Shown: in pieces, positions 34,602-41,952 of the stretch | How the letters are laid out: each line of letters opens with the position of its first letter | How positions within the stretch are numbered: the stretch's first letter is position 1 | NCBI GenBank assembly: GCA_001801215.1 | Contig: MGXA01000079.1 | Span: 1 to 41,952, forward strand | Source of the DNA: Gallionellales bacterium RIFCSPLOWO2_02_FULL_59_110 | Lineage (GTDB): Bacteria > Pseudomonadota > Gammaproteobacteria > Burkholderiales > Gallionellaceae | DNA length: 41,952 nt | Direction: 5' to 3' | Notes under the pieces: generated by a model | Told to the model about the DNA's origin: nothing | The model's database searches: none | Seen by the model: the letters and a program-made list of their open reading frames with translations, nothing else | Made by a program: the position numbers and the translations under genes

Positions 34602-34797
34602 ATGACCAGGTGCGTGCCCGCATGAAGAATGCCGGTGCCAATCTCGCCATCATCCGTCGCTTGGCGCTCAATCTGTTTCGTACCGATAAGTCAAAGCGAA
34701 AAGTGGGCATCCCAACAAAGCGCATCCTCGCGGCATCTTCAGATTCATACCGCGAAGCGTTGCTTTGGCTTGGAGGAGATTTGATGCGATTGCCCTG
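34602..34797 (+). pseudogene. ISAs1-like transposase 3'-end fragment, second copy
   Basis: This 196-bp fragment codes for the transposase tail (DQVRARMKNAGANLAIIRRL then ALNLFRTDKSKRKVGIPTKR) and is almost identical to 25219-25413 on the opposite strand. A few substitutions and a one-base indel near the end change the last residues (REALLWLGGD versus REALLGLGEI). Nothing of the rest of the IS remains. The interval 34441-34834 holds only this fragment, plus a CCCTTT/GGCCCC low-complexity stretch (34803-34829). Confidence 0.85.
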
Positions 34798-34873
34798 ACA
34801 TTGGCCCTTTGGGCCCCTTTGGCCCCTTTAATCCGTGATAAAATTCTACGAATTAACCAACCCCCACGAAATC

Positions 34874-35749
34874 ATGTCGCCGCAACAACGCTACCTCGAA
34901 TTGTTGAAAAATGCGGTACTCGATGAGCTGTACCTCGAAAACGAGGTACGGTTTATGTACATTTTTGCCACGCTTGCTGTTGGCAAGCCAATCGATCAGG
35001 ATGTGCTTCGCAACATCGCCTTCCGCATACCGGATTTGGTAAATCGCGTTCGCGTGGCCCGCCAGGAAGGAAGGCCTTGGTGGAATGTTGACCTGGTCGA
35101 TGGCCAAGGGAACCGGAAGGTTCTGGATTTACGCAATTTCTGCGAGTTTTCCCACACCATGATCGGCCGTAAGCGACTGAATAATATTGAATATTGTCTA
35201 GATTGTGTCCGGGAAGACGCCATTCATGGCGATATTGCCGAGACTGGGGTCTGGCGGGGTGGAGCCTCCATTTTCATGAAGGGCTACCTGGAGATATGGG
35301 ATATGACCGACCGGCAACTCTGGGTCGCCGACAGTTTCGAAGGCCTTCCCGTCCCCACGCTACCGCAGGATCAGGGTTGGGATTTCAGCGCGGGCAAGGT
35401 ACCGATTTTGGCGATCAGTTTAGAAGAGGTTCAGGACAATTTCCGTCGCTATGGCTTGCTTGATGAACGGGTGCGTTTCCTGAAGGGGTGGTTCCGAGAT
35501 ACCCTGCCGACCGCTCCGATCGAAAAGCTGGCGGTTTTGCGGCTTGACGGCGACTTGTACGAGTCGACCATGGATGCCCTGAATGCCCTTTACCACAAGG
35601 TAGTGCCAGGAGGGTTCATCATCGTCGACGATTATGGCGACTTTGAGCCGTGTCGGCGGGCGATACACGAATTTCGCGATCAGCATGGCATCGCTGACCA
35701 AATCGAAACAATCGACTGGGCGGGATCTTTCTGGCGAAAGACCCGCTGA
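34874..35749 (+). CDS. TylF/MycF-type (macrocin O-methyltransferase family) methyltransferase
   Basis: This is a SAM-dependent, probably metal-dependent methyltransferase of the TylF family, whose members methylate sugars on antibiotics, glycans or similar compounds. I prefer ATG 34874 (MSPQQRYLELLKNAVL, 291 residues), where family similarity seems to begin; a GTG at 34835 would add 13 residues. Visible motifs are the SAM site GDIAETGVWRGGASIFM, WVADSFEGLPVP, and the metal-binding acids in LRLDGDLYESTMDAL and GGFIIVDDYGD. The gene follows an IS remnant, has lower GC than its neighbours and no operon partner of glycan synthesis, so recent acquisition is plausible. The acceptor is unknown. Confidence 0.85.
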   Translation: MSPQQRYLELLKNAVLDELYLENEVRFMYIFATLAVGKPIDQDVLRNIAFRIPDLVNRVRVARQEGRPWWNVDLVDGQGNRKVLDLRNFCEFSHTMIGRKRLNNIEYCLDCVREDAIHGDIAETGVWRGGASIFMKGYLEIWDMTDRQLWVADSFEGLPVPTLPQDQGWDFSAGKVPILAISLEEVQDNFRRYGLLDERVRFLKGWFRDTLPTAPIEKLAVLRLDGDLYESTMDALNALYHKVVPGGFIIVDDYGDFEPCRRAIHEFRDQHGIADQIETIDWAGSFWRKTR

Positions 35750-35795
35750 TTTCTATTGATCCGGCCAGTTGAAGCTTGAAGTGTTGGAAAACGCC

Positions 35796-36116
35796 ATGAA
35801 ATTCAGCATCACGCTCCAGCCGGACAATCACACCTTGACCGCCGAAGTCGGTGAAACCATCCTCGAAGCTGCGACGAAGCATGGCCTCCAGTTGCCGCGT
35901 GGTTGCGGCGATGGGGCATGCGGTTTGTGCAAGGGCAATGTGCTGCAAGGCACGGTCGATCACGGCAAGTCGACGGAGATCGCATTGAGTGCGGAGGAAA
36001 GGGCGGCGGGCAAGGTTTTGTTCTGTTGCGCCAAACCCACATCCGATCTGGTCATCGAACGCCGCGAAATGAGCAGCAGTTGGGATATGTCTGATTGGGA
36101 TGCTCAGGCGTACTGA
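35796..36116 (+). CDS. Stand-alone 2Fe-2S ferredoxin domain, reductase front part
   Basis: The product is a 106-residue plant-type ferredoxin domain. The cluster Cys motif is RGCGDGACGLCKGNV with a fourth Cys in FCCAKPTSD. The sequence MKFSITLQPDNHTLTAEVGE and the tail LVIERREM closely resemble the first 100 residues of CDP-6-deoxy-glucoseen-reductase-like proteins, which normally continue with FAD and NAD domains to about 340 residues. Here a stop follows at once, and no frame downstream looks like the missing part. Either a truncated gene or a true small electron carrier is possible. ATG 35796 has GGA 8-9 bp upstream; an earlier in-frame start at 35769 is less likely. Confidence 0.82.
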   Translation: MKFSITLQPDNHTLTAEVGETILEAATKHGLQLPRGCGDGACGLCKGNVLQGTVDHGKSTEIALSAEERAAGKVLFCCAKPTSDLVIERREMSSSWDMSDWDAQAY

Positions 36117-36233
36117 ACCTGGTTGAGAGACTCCGGCTGGACTGGGGTCACTGAGCTTCGGCAACGCGGTGGTCTGATTGGATGAGTCCCTCAAAGAGTA
36201 AAACTGCGAACCGCCTGATGGGCAATCTTGCCT

Positions 36234-36252
36234 CCCCCTTTGGAAAAGGGGG
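36234..36252. repeat. CCCCCTTT/AAAGGGGG hairpin
   Basis: An 8-bp stem with a GGA loop lies within the 258-bp gap between the ferredoxin and lipoprotein genes. It is short and has the look of a dispersed repeat. Nothing else was identified in 36117-36374. Confidence 0.5.
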
Positions 36253-36374
36253 GAACCCACCACTTTCAAATGTACTGCGAAAAGGCCTTTTTCTTGAACA
36301 AGCCGCGCAATTCCACGATAATGCGCGGCCTTTACCGAACAGGTAATTCCACGTTTGATTTCCGGGTGTTCCGA

Positions 36375-37070
36375 ATGAAAAAACCGATCGACAACGGTGC
36401 GGATGTAAAGCATTCCGCCCATTTTTGCCGCCGCATGGCGCTGCTGTTGCTATGCCCCCTGGCCATTGCGGGCTGCGACATCCAGGCGCTCAAGCCGCCT
36501 GTCTTCGATATGACGCCCCTCAACCGGGACGGCAGTGTAAACGATGGCAAGGACTATGCCGGAAACCCCTGGTCATGCGTGCAGGACAACATATCCGGAC
36601 TGGTCTGGGAAGTGAAGAAAACCGGGCCGGGCCTGCACGACATCAAAAATACCTACAGCTGGTACGACCCGAACCCGGAAAGCAACGGCGGCTTCGCCGG
36701 CAAGGCCAATGGCGGAACCTGCGCCGGCAGCGATTGCGACACCCAGTCCTACGTCAAGGCGGTCAATGCCGAGAAACTCTGCGGCTTCGACGACTGGTAT
36801 CTGCCCAGCCGTTTCGAACTGGGCACCATCATCGATTCAGGGGTTTTCTTCCCCGGCCCCACCATCCCCAAGGCATATTTCCCCGAGCCGCATTCGGGAA
36901 TGTACTGGAGCGATACGACATTCAGGACGCGGCGCGCCGCCGCCTGGGCGTGGCGGCTGGACTACGGCAGCGAATATGTCGATGAAAAAAGTCTGGGGCT
37001 CAATGTCAGGCTGATTCACGCCACCCCGCAGAAACCCGGCGTGCCGGCAAAGCGACCGGCGGACAAGTAG
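36375..37070 (+). CDS. DUF1566 domain lipoprotein
   Basis: This is an exported lipoprotein of 231 residues. The signal region runs from ATG 36375 to the lipobox LAIAGC, with Cys34 as the lipid-bearing residue (a second ATG at 36435 would give a shorter signal peptide). The DUF1566 domain follows, with the signs SGLVWEVKKTGPGLHD, TYSWYDPNPESNGG, CGFDDWYLPSRFELGTIID and GMYWSDTTF. DUF1566 proteins belong to the sulfatase-modifying/C-type lectin-like fold group; the role is unknown. The gene converges with a cytochrome c gene. The frame extends back to 36228, but without a signal-like N-terminus. Confidence 0.87.
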   Translation: MKKPIDNGADVKHSAHFCRRMALLLLCPLAIAGCDIQALKPPVFDMTPLNRDGSVNDGKDYAGNPWSCVQDNISGLVWEVKKTGPGLHDIKNTYSWYDPNPESNGGFAGKANGGTCAGSDCDTQSYVKAVNAEKLCGFDDWYLPSRFELGTIIDSGVFFPGPTIPKAYFPEPHSGMYWSDTTFRTRRAAAWAWRLDYGSEYVDEKSLGLNVRLIHATPQKPGVPAKRPADK

Positions 37071-37076
37071 ATCCGG

Positions 37077-37092
37077 CGCTGCCATGGCAGCG
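37077..37092. other. 16-bp perfect palindrome between convergent genes
   Basis: CGCTGCCATGGCAGCG lies between the stops of the lipoprotein and cytochrome genes. It could help end transcription from both sides, but no T-tract follows, so the role is open. Confidence 0.4.
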
Positions 37093-37109
37093 CGGAATGA
37101 CCGCCGCGC

Positions 37110-37463
37110 TTATCTGAGCGACAGGATGAATTGCACCAGCGTTTTGATGTCTTCGCCGTCCAGCTTCGCGTAGGCCGGCATGGCGACCTTGCCCCACACG
37201 CCGCCTTTGCTGCCGTTCCTGATGATACCGGCCAGCCTTTCCGGCGCGCCTGCCTGGCCGCCGTATTTCCTGCCGATGTCCCGCAGCGACGGCCCCGGTT
37301 TCGGTTTGCCCGGAACCGGCTTGTCCATCGCATGACAATTGAAGCAGCCCCTCTTGATGGCCAATGCCCGGAACGCCGCCTCATCCACCGCCGCACCGGC
37401 CTGCCCGGCGAGCGCCGACGTGGTTGCAAGTGCGGCAATGATCGGCCACTTTGCTTTCACCAT
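37110..37463 (-). CDS. Small periplasmic cytochrome c
   Basis: This is a monoheme class I cytochrome c of 117 residues before cleavage. ATG 37463 is chosen for GGGAGA 4 bp upstream (the frame goes on to 37493). A signal peptide of about 25 residues ends AGQAGAA. The heme motif is C40-x2-C43-H44 (GCFNCHAMD), and the distal ligand is probably Met95 in GKVAMPAY. Its size and PSLRDIGRKYGG and LVQFILSL text fit the c8/c551 type that shuttles electrons to or between terminal oxidases or reductases. It is a monocistronic gene, convergent with the DUF1566 gene. The partner enzyme is not in the window. Confidence 0.92.
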   Translation of the reverse strand: MVKAKWPIIAALATTSALAGQAGAAVDEAAFRALAIKRGCFNCHAMDKPVPGKPKPGPSLRDIGRKYGGQAGAPERLAGIIRNGSKGGVWGKVAMPAYAKLDGEDIKTLVQFILSLR

Positions 37464-37509
37464 ATTTCTCCCGAAGATGATTTCCCCGCGCATTATCCTA
37501 GAAAAAGTC

Positions 37510-37622
37510 AGCCACAGAGAACACCGAGTTCACAGAGTAATAACAAACGGTAATAGCGGGAACACTTTCACATTTTTGGGGAGGGCATAAAATGCGGGCA
37601 AGCCATTTCGTTCTCTGTGGCC
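37510..37622. repeat. CACAGAG-unit inverted repeat, copy 3 (degenerate)
   Basis: The left arm GCCACAGAGAACACCGAG... (37510-37538) faces a shorter right arm CGTTCTCTGTGGCC (37608-37622). It fills the cytochrome-mtfA gap, including the likely upstream region of both divergent genes. Confidence 0.75.
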
Positions 37623-37658
37623 TGAACCAAGGTTTATCTTCGGCGTTTGGATAGAAAT

Positions 37659-38444
37659 ATGGACTGGAGTTTGAAAAACTGGCGCAGGCGGCATGTCCTG
37701 CGCCGCTCTCAATTGCCGGATGAGGCGTGGCGTGCAGCCGTTACCGGGCTCGCCGTGCTGCGCGGGCTGCCGGAAGACGAACTGGAACGCCTGCGCGAGC
37801 TCGCCACGCTGTTCCTCGACGAAAAACAGGTTGTCGCTGCCGGCGGGTTCGTGCTGGACGACGACACGCGGATCAAGATTGCCGCCCAGGCCTGCCTGCC
37901 GATACTCAATCTCGGGCTGGATTATTACGCGGGCTGGACTTCGGTGATCGTCTACGCTGGCGAATTCGTGCCGGAACACGAATTCATGGACGAGGACGGC
38001 GTGGTGCATGTGGTGCACGACGCCATGCTGGGCGAATCCTGGGAACGCGGGCCGGTGGTGCTGTCCGGCACCGATGCCGTGCACTGCGGCGAGCACGACG
38101 GCGTCAACGTGGTGATTCACGAATTCGCGCACAAGCTGGACATGCTGAACGGCGCGATGAACGGCTTTCCGCCGTTGCATCCCGGAATGTCTGCCGAGCG
38201 GTGGGCGCATGACTTTACTGCGGCCTTTGCCGATTTCTGCGACAAGGAGAGAGCGGGCGAAGAAATGGCAATCGACCCCTACGGCGCGGAAAGTCCCGCC
38301 GAGTTTTTCGCCGTGGCCAGCGAGGCGTTTTTCGAAACGCCGCATGTTCTGCGGCAGGAATATCCCGAGGTGTACCGGCAACTGGCGGATTTTTACCGCC
38401 AGGATCCGGCGGCGCGCAAAAATGCGGAGGATGGTTGGATGTAA
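37659..38444 (+). CDS. mtfA: MtfA-type zinc peptidase
   Basis: This is a cytosolic zinc aminopeptidase-like protein of the MtfA family, which in E. coli binds the glucose-PTS repressor Mlc. It has 261 residues. The metal site is HEFAH at about 153-157 (NVVIHEFAHKLDML), and the third ligand is the Glu of SPAEFFAVASEAFF. ATG 37659 has GGA 7-8 bp upstream; the in-frame TTG at 37647 is weaker. Without a visible PTS system here, the regulatory role known from E. coli should not be assumed. It converges with prfA and is followed by a likely terminator. Confidence 0.93.
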   Translation: MDWSLKNWRRRHVLRRSQLPDEAWRAAVTGLAVLRGLPEDELERLRELATLFLDEKQVVAAGGFVLDDDTRIKIAAQACLPILNLGLDYYAGWTSVIVYAGEFVPEHEFMDEDGVVHVVHDAMLGESWERGPVVLSGTDAVHCGEHDGVNVVIHEFAHKLDMLNGAMNGFPPLHPGMSAERWAHDFTAAFADFCDKERAGEEMAIDPYGAESPAEFFAVASEAFFETPHVLRQEYPEVYRQLADFYRQDPAARKNAEDGWM

Positions 38445-38449
38445 CGCTT

Positions 38450-38480
38450 GTGCCGGTGGTCGGAGCGGCACCGTATTTTT
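38450..38480 (+). terminator. Probable terminator after mtfA
   Basis: The stem GTGCCG (38450-38455) pairs with CGGCAC (38466-38471) around a 10-base loop, with TTTTT at 38476-38480 shortly after. The loop is wide and the stem short, so this is moderate evidence only. Confidence 0.45.
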
Positions 38481-38508
38481 AAGCGCGCGGCGGCGCTTCG
38501 CAGCCGGT

Positions 38509-39597
38509 TCAGCAGGTGATTTCTTCCGCCAGCGCAGCGAGCTGTTCGGCTTGATGCTCGGCCATCAGTGCGCCGGTCAGCTCGCCGATGTCGCCGTCCA
38601 TGATCGCGTCCATTTTGTATAGCGTGAGGTTGATGCGGTGGTCGGTAACGCGCCCCTGCGGGAAGTTGTAGGTGCGGATGCGTTCGGAGCGGTCGCCGCT
38701 GCCGACCAGGCTCTTGCGCGTCGCGGCGATTTTGGCGTTCTGTTCGCGCACCTGCGCGTCCATGATGCGCGCCGCCAGCACGAGCATCGCCTGCGCCTTG
38801 TTCTGGTGTTGCGAGCGCCCATCCTGGCACTCGACCACCACGCCGGTCGGCAGATGGGTGATGCGCACCGCCGAATCGGTCTTATTGATGTGCTGGCCGC
38901 CCGCACCGCTGGCGCGAAACGTGTCGATGCGCAGGTCGGCGGGGTTCAGCACCACGTCGTTTACCTCGTCCGCTTCCGGCATCACCGCGACGGTGCATGC
39001 CGAGGTATGCACGCGGCCCTGCGTTTCGGTGGTGGGTACGCGCTGCACGCGGTGCGCGCCGGACTCGAACTTGAGCACCGAATACGCGCCCCGCCCGGCG
39101 ATGCGCGCGATGATTTCCTTGTAGCCGCCCATTTCGCCGGGGCTTTCCGAGATGACCTCCACCTGCCAGCGCTTGCGCTCGGCGAAGCGCGCATACATGC
39201 GGAACAGTTCGCCTGCGAACAGCGCCGCCTCGTCGCCGCCGGTGCCGGCGCGCACTTCGAGGAACACGTTGCGCTCGTCGTTGGGATCCTTGGGCAGCAG
39301 TTGCACCTCAAGATCGCGGTCGAGCTGCGCGAGGCGCTCCTCGCCCTGCTCGATCTCGGCCTGCGCGAACTCCTTCATCTCGGGATCGGCGGCCATCTCT
39401 TGCGCGGTCGCGATGTCGGCCTGGCAGGTTCTGTAGGCATGGTACAGCGATACCACCGGCTCCAGCTCGGCGCGCTCGCGGCTGAGCTTGCGGAACGTAT
39501 CCATGTCCTTGGTGGCTTCTTCGGTGCTCAGCAGCTGATCGACTTCATGCAGGCGCTCGCTCAGTTGAGCGAGCCTTGCGGCGATGTTGGGTTTCAT
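38509..39597 (-). CDS. prfA: Peptide chain release factor 1
   Basis: This class I release factor reads UAA and UAG and frees the finished peptide from the ribosome. It has 362 residues. The stop-codon recognition P-x-T motif is PTT at 188-190 ([11 protein letters not shown]. coli has PAT). The catalytic GGQ is at 233-235 in [12 protein letters not shown]. The PxT form, not SPF, identifies RF1 over RF2. The gene follows hemA by 45 bp on the same strand, the conserved hemA-prfA order. The usual third member prmC, which methylates the GGQ glutamine, is not next to it. Confidence 0.97.
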   Translation of the reverse strand: MKPNIAARLAQLSERLHEVDQLLSTEEATKDMDTFRKLSRERAELEPVVSLYHAYRTCQADIATAQEMAADPEMKEFAQAEIEQGEERLAQLDRDLEVQLLPKDPNDERNVFLEVRAGTGGDEAALFAGELFRMYARFAERKRWQVEVISESPGEMGGYKEIIARIAGRGAYSVLKFESGAHRVQRVPTTETQGRVHTSACTVAVMPEADEVNDVVLNPADLRIDTFRASGAGGQHINKTDSAVRITHLPTGVVVECQDGRSQHQNKAQAMLVLAARIMDAQVREQNAKIAATRKSLVGSGDRSERIRTYNFPQGRVTDHRINLTLYKMDAIMDGDIGELTGALMAEHQAEQLAALAEEITC

Positions 39598-39642
39598 GCG
39601 GGATCCGTTAAGGGTAATGCCGACCTGACAAACTGATTGGAA

Positions 39643-40896
39643 TCATTCGTCGGGATGCAGGTGATACAGGCGATGGATAATATCGAGGAACGCCTCGCGG
39701 TCATCGCCATGCACCTGGTTCAGTGCGTGGGTCGGTGCGTGCAGGAATTTGTTGGTCAGGCCGCTGCTCATCACTTCCAGCACCTTTTCCGGGCTCTCGC
39801 CCTTGGCCAGCAGGCGCAGGGCCTTTTCCATCTCGTGGCGGCGGTTGCGCTCGGCGTGGTCGCGCAAGGCGCGGATGGTCGGCACCACTTCGCGCGATTC
39901 CATCCAGTGGATGAAATCGTTCACGCCAGAATCGATGATGACCTCCGCCTCCTTGACCGCATTCTGGCGCGCGTCGAGGCCGTCCTTCACCACTTCGGCG
40001 AGGTCGTCCACGGTGTAGAGGAACACGTCGTCCAGCTCCGCGACTTCCGCCTCCACGTCGCGCGGCACGGCCAGATCGACGATGAACAGCGGGCGGTGCT
40101 TGCGCGCCTTGAGCGCGCGCTCCACCATGCCCTTGCCGAGGATGGGCAGCGGGCTGGCGGTGCAACTGATGATGATGTCGTGATGCGCGAGCTGCTCCGG
40201 CAATTCGTTCAGCGTGATCGCGTGGCCGTTGATGCGCCGCGCCAGCACGTGGGCGCGCTCCAGCGTGCGGTTGGCGACGGTGATGCGCTTGGGCGAACGC
40301 GCCGCGAAATGCACCGCGTTGAGTTCGATCATTTCGCCCGCGCCGATGAACAGCACGTTCTGCTCGGCGATGCTCGGGAAGATGCGCTCGGACAGCCGCA
40401 CCGCCGCTGCGGCCATCGACACCAGATTCGCGCCGATCTCGGTCTGGGTGCGCACGTCCTTGGCGACCGAGAAGGTGCGCTGGAACAGCTTGTGCAGCAG
40501 GAAGCCCAGCGTGCCGGCCTCTTCGGCCTGGCGAACCGCCTGCTTCATCTGCCCGAGGATCTGCGGCTCGCCCAGCACCATCGAGTCCAGCCCGCTGGCG
40601 ACGCGGAACGAATGCTTCACCGCCTGTTCGCGCGGCAACATGTAGAGGTAGGGATCGATGTCCTTGCGCGGCAGATGATGGTATCGCGCCAGCCAGTCGA
40701 TGGCCTGGTCGGGTTGCGCGGCATTGCAATACAGCTCGGTGCGGTTGCAGGTGGACAGGATCGCGGCCTCCTTGGCCGCGCCGTTCTGCACCAGGTCGTG
40801 CAGCGCGCCCTCCATCCCGTCGGCGTTGAACGCGACCTGTTCGCGCACGTCGAGCGGCGCGGTCTGATGGTTAATGCCAAAGGCGAACAACTGCAT
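39643..40896 (-). CDS. hemA: Glutamyl-tRNA reductase
   Basis: This enzyme reduces glutamyl-tRNA to glutamate-1-semialdehyde, the first committed step of C5-pathway heme synthesis. It has 417 residues. The nucleophile is Cys50 in STCNRTELY, followed by [18 protein letters not shown], the NADPH domain motif [13 protein letters not shown], and the C-terminal dimerisation helices. ATG 40896 begins [19 protein letters not shown], the conserved N-terminus that in enterobacteria mediates heme-regulated turnover. It is the first gene of the hemA-prfA unit. The 99-bp space to the ParA-like gene upstream should carry the promoter. Confidence 0.97.
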   Translation of the reverse strand: MQLFAFGINHQTAPLDVREQVAFNADGMEGALHDLVQNGAAKEAAILSTCNRTELYCNAAQPDQAIDWLARYHHLPRKDIDPYLYMLPREQAVKHSFRVASGLDSMVLGEPQILGQMKQAVRQAEEAGTLGFLLHKLFQRTFSVAKDVRTQTEIGANLVSMAAAAVRLSERIFPSIAEQNVLFIGAGEMIELNAVHFAARSPKRITVANRTLERAHVLARRINGHAITLNELPEQLAHHDIIISCTASPLPILGKGMVERALKARKHRPLFIVDLAVPRDVEAEVAELDDVFLYTVDDLAEVVKDGLDARQNAVKEAEVIIDSGVNDFIHWMESREVVPTIRALRDHAERNRRHEMEKALRLLAKGESPEKVLEVMSSGLTNKFLHAPTHALNQVHGDDREAFLDIIHRLYHLHPDE

Positions 40897-40995
40897 GGTA
40901 TATAACGGGTAACCGGGCTAAATGAAGTGGCGGATTATAGTCGCAACAGCGGGACAATACCAAACGCTGCGGCGCGACCGCAAGGCCGGTGCGCG

Positions 40996-41637
40996 CTACC
41001 GGCTTGCGGGGGGCGGCGCGGATGAGTCCTCTTCGGGCAGGTTCAGGCGCCCCAGCACCTGCCAGGCCAGCCCGCGGCAGATGTTGTTCAGCACCGACGG
41101 CAGGTCGGGCGGCACCTGGTCTTCCAGCAGCAGCTTGCTGGCGCTCACCGCATACACCGGGTCGAGCAGGCGCGGGCGGTAGTCCTGCATCATTTCGTCC
41201 AGCGTGCGTTCCGCCGCCATCTGCTGCCACGGGTTGGTCGGCCATTGCGACGGGATGCCGAGCGCCCTCGGGAAGGCGTCGAGGTCGTTGCGCACCGTGC
41301 GGATATCCTCGTGTGACTCGCGGAAGGGCAGCAGCACCAGGCCCGACATCTCATAGAATTTCTTGTCCATTGCCGGACGGTTGCCGCCGCCGTCGATCAC
41401 CCCCATCCAGTTCGGCCTGGATTCCAGTCTGGCGACGATTTCCTTCAGCTTTTCCGGCGACCGCCCGTCGAGAGGGGTGTAGCGCCGTATGCCGCGCGAC
41501 AGCGGCTCGCGCGCGGTATCGGTGAGCACGGCGATCGAGCGCCTGCCGAGCAACCCAAGGCCGTGGCACAGCATGTGCGTAATGCTGGTCTTGCCGGTGC
41601 CGCCCTTGTTGCCGATCACGCAAATCAGCCTTTCCAT
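40996..41637 (-). CDS. ParA/MinD-like ATPase, orphan
   Basis: This is a 213-residue P-loop ATPase with the deviant Walker A KGGTGKTS at 11-18, including the signature Lys11 typical of ParA/MinD proteins that partition or position cargo. A Walker B-like VIDGGG segment is present, but the usual Asp-rich end of ParA is replaced by GGGNRP. ATG 41637 has GGAG 8 bp upstream. No ParB gene or parS-like palindrome is visible in the window, so a cargo-positioning or copy of a mobile-element partition gene are both possible. It overlaps by 13 bp the end of the partial gene upstream. Confidence 0.82.
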   Translation of the reverse strand: MERLICVIGNKGGTGKTSITHMLCHGLGLLGRRSIAVLTDTAREPLSRGIRRYTPLDGRSPEKLKEIVARLESRPNWMGVIDGGGNRPAMDKKFYEMSGLVLLPFRESHEDIRTVRNDLDAFPRALGIPSQWPTNPWQQMAAERTLDEMMQDYRPRLLDPVYAVSASKLLLEDQVPPDLPSVLNNICRGLAWQVLGRLNLPEEDSSAPPPASR

Positions 41638-41951
41638 GTCTTTAACTCCGTCAACTCAGAACAGGGCAAATTGTGCCCTGGGCATAGGGTAGCGAAATTC
41701 GCCATGCCTGTCAGCATTTCCTGTCGCCGCCGAACAGCGGTAATGTTGTGGGTGCCCGAAACCTGAGGCACACTGAAAGTGACCGTTGCCTTGCCGTCCA
41801 GTTGGGTAGTGAAGACGGTCGTTTCCACTTCGCTGCCGGATCGGCAATCGAGCAACTTGCCCTTCGGCCGCAAAGCATCATGATGATCGTGCCCGCCCGT
41901 TCCGGCTATCACATCGACGCTGAATTTCACCTGCACGCCAATTTGGGGGAG
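41625..41951 (-). CDS. C-terminal part of an unidentified protein, start outside window
   Basis: The frame is open to the window edge, and the GTG at 41936 is only internal. The visible 109 residues include a His-rich patch (GTGGHDHHDALRPKG) and a beta-rich stretch (FTTQLDGKATVTFSVPQVSG then THNITA) that looks like an Ig-like or carboxypeptidase-regulatory-type fold of a surface or exported protein. The last approximately 35 residues (from VRRRQEM) look unlike the rest, so a frameshift or late extension is possible. The stop at 41625 overlaps the ParA-like start by 13 bp. No function is assigned. Confidence 0.5.
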   Translation of the reverse strand, partial: LPQIGVQVKFSVDVIAGTGGHDHHDALRPKGKLLDCRSGSEVETTVFTTQLDGKATVTFSVPQVSGTHNITAVRRRQEMLTGMANFATLCPGHNLPCSELTELKTWKG

Positions 41952-41952
41952 C

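Noticed and set aside
34441-34725. Upstream extension of uvrD by 95 residues
   Set aside because: It reads through the transposase remnant in antisense; the UvrD N-terminus starts normally at ATG 34440.
39637-40905. 422-codon frame on the plus strand covering hemA
   Set aside because: Shadow frame: its length mirrors hemA and its composition (many H, R, G, V) is that of a complementary reading.

Overview
The window looks like a chromosomal stretch of a GC-rich betaproteobacterium. My best guess is Nitrosomonadales/Gallionellaceae-like, judged from protein flavour and gene order (hemA-prfA, hrcA next to hemH, a DUF4212 plus VC_2705-type symporter pair, many short palindromic repeats). This is inference from reading; no database was searched. 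No rRNA, tRNA, CRISPR array or intact mobile element is visible. Most of the window is ordinary core and metabolic genes, but the gaps between genes are unusually rich in small repeats.

Layout. 1-3.6 kb: the 3' part of a chemoreceptor, purN, and a DUF3108 envelope protein whose N-terminus is built from repeat DNA. 3.6-14.4 kb: an acetate locus. It holds acs, a divergent cNMP/CBS/DUF294 protein overlapping a DnaQ-like exonuclease, an AEC permease, a TctE/QseC-like kinase with an OmpR-type regulator, and the divergent DUF4212 plus sodium:solute symporter operon. A run of six GTAAG half-sites lies in front of the regulator gene, and the same two-half-site word recurs in the acs/DUF294 divergent promoter. 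This points to one regulon for acetate uptake and activation. 14.5-18.2 kb: a TPR protein, a small membrane protein, a FlK-like thioesterase, and a compact receiver-CheC-diguanylate cyclase operon. 18.2-23.0 kb: PIN-PhoH ATPase, msrB, yciB, a YciI protein and a periplasmic parvulin, separated by several repeat families, then a 58-codon orphan gene.

23.1-34.8 kb: lpdA with a downstream YqaA-type membrane protein, hrpA, a complete-looking 23-residue membrane-peptide gene (promoter, ribosome site, terminator), hrcA, hemH and uvrD. Two 3'-end remnants of one ISAs1-like transposase, in opposite orientation, flank the hrpA-uvrD block. uvrD carries an in-frame palindromic repeat between its motor motifs. 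34.8-37.5 kb: an accessory patch with a TylF-type methyltransferase, a stand-alone 2Fe-2S domain resembling the front part of a larger reductase, a DUF1566 lipoprotein and a small cytochrome c. 37.6-41.9 kb: mtfA, then hemA-prfA on the opposite strand, an orphan ParA-like ATPase and the C-terminal end of an unidentified protein.

The most interesting items are the acetate two-component operator array, the tiny gene in front of hrpA, two cases where repeat DNA has been absorbed into coding sequence (DUF3108 and uvrD), and the receiver-CheC-GGDEF module.
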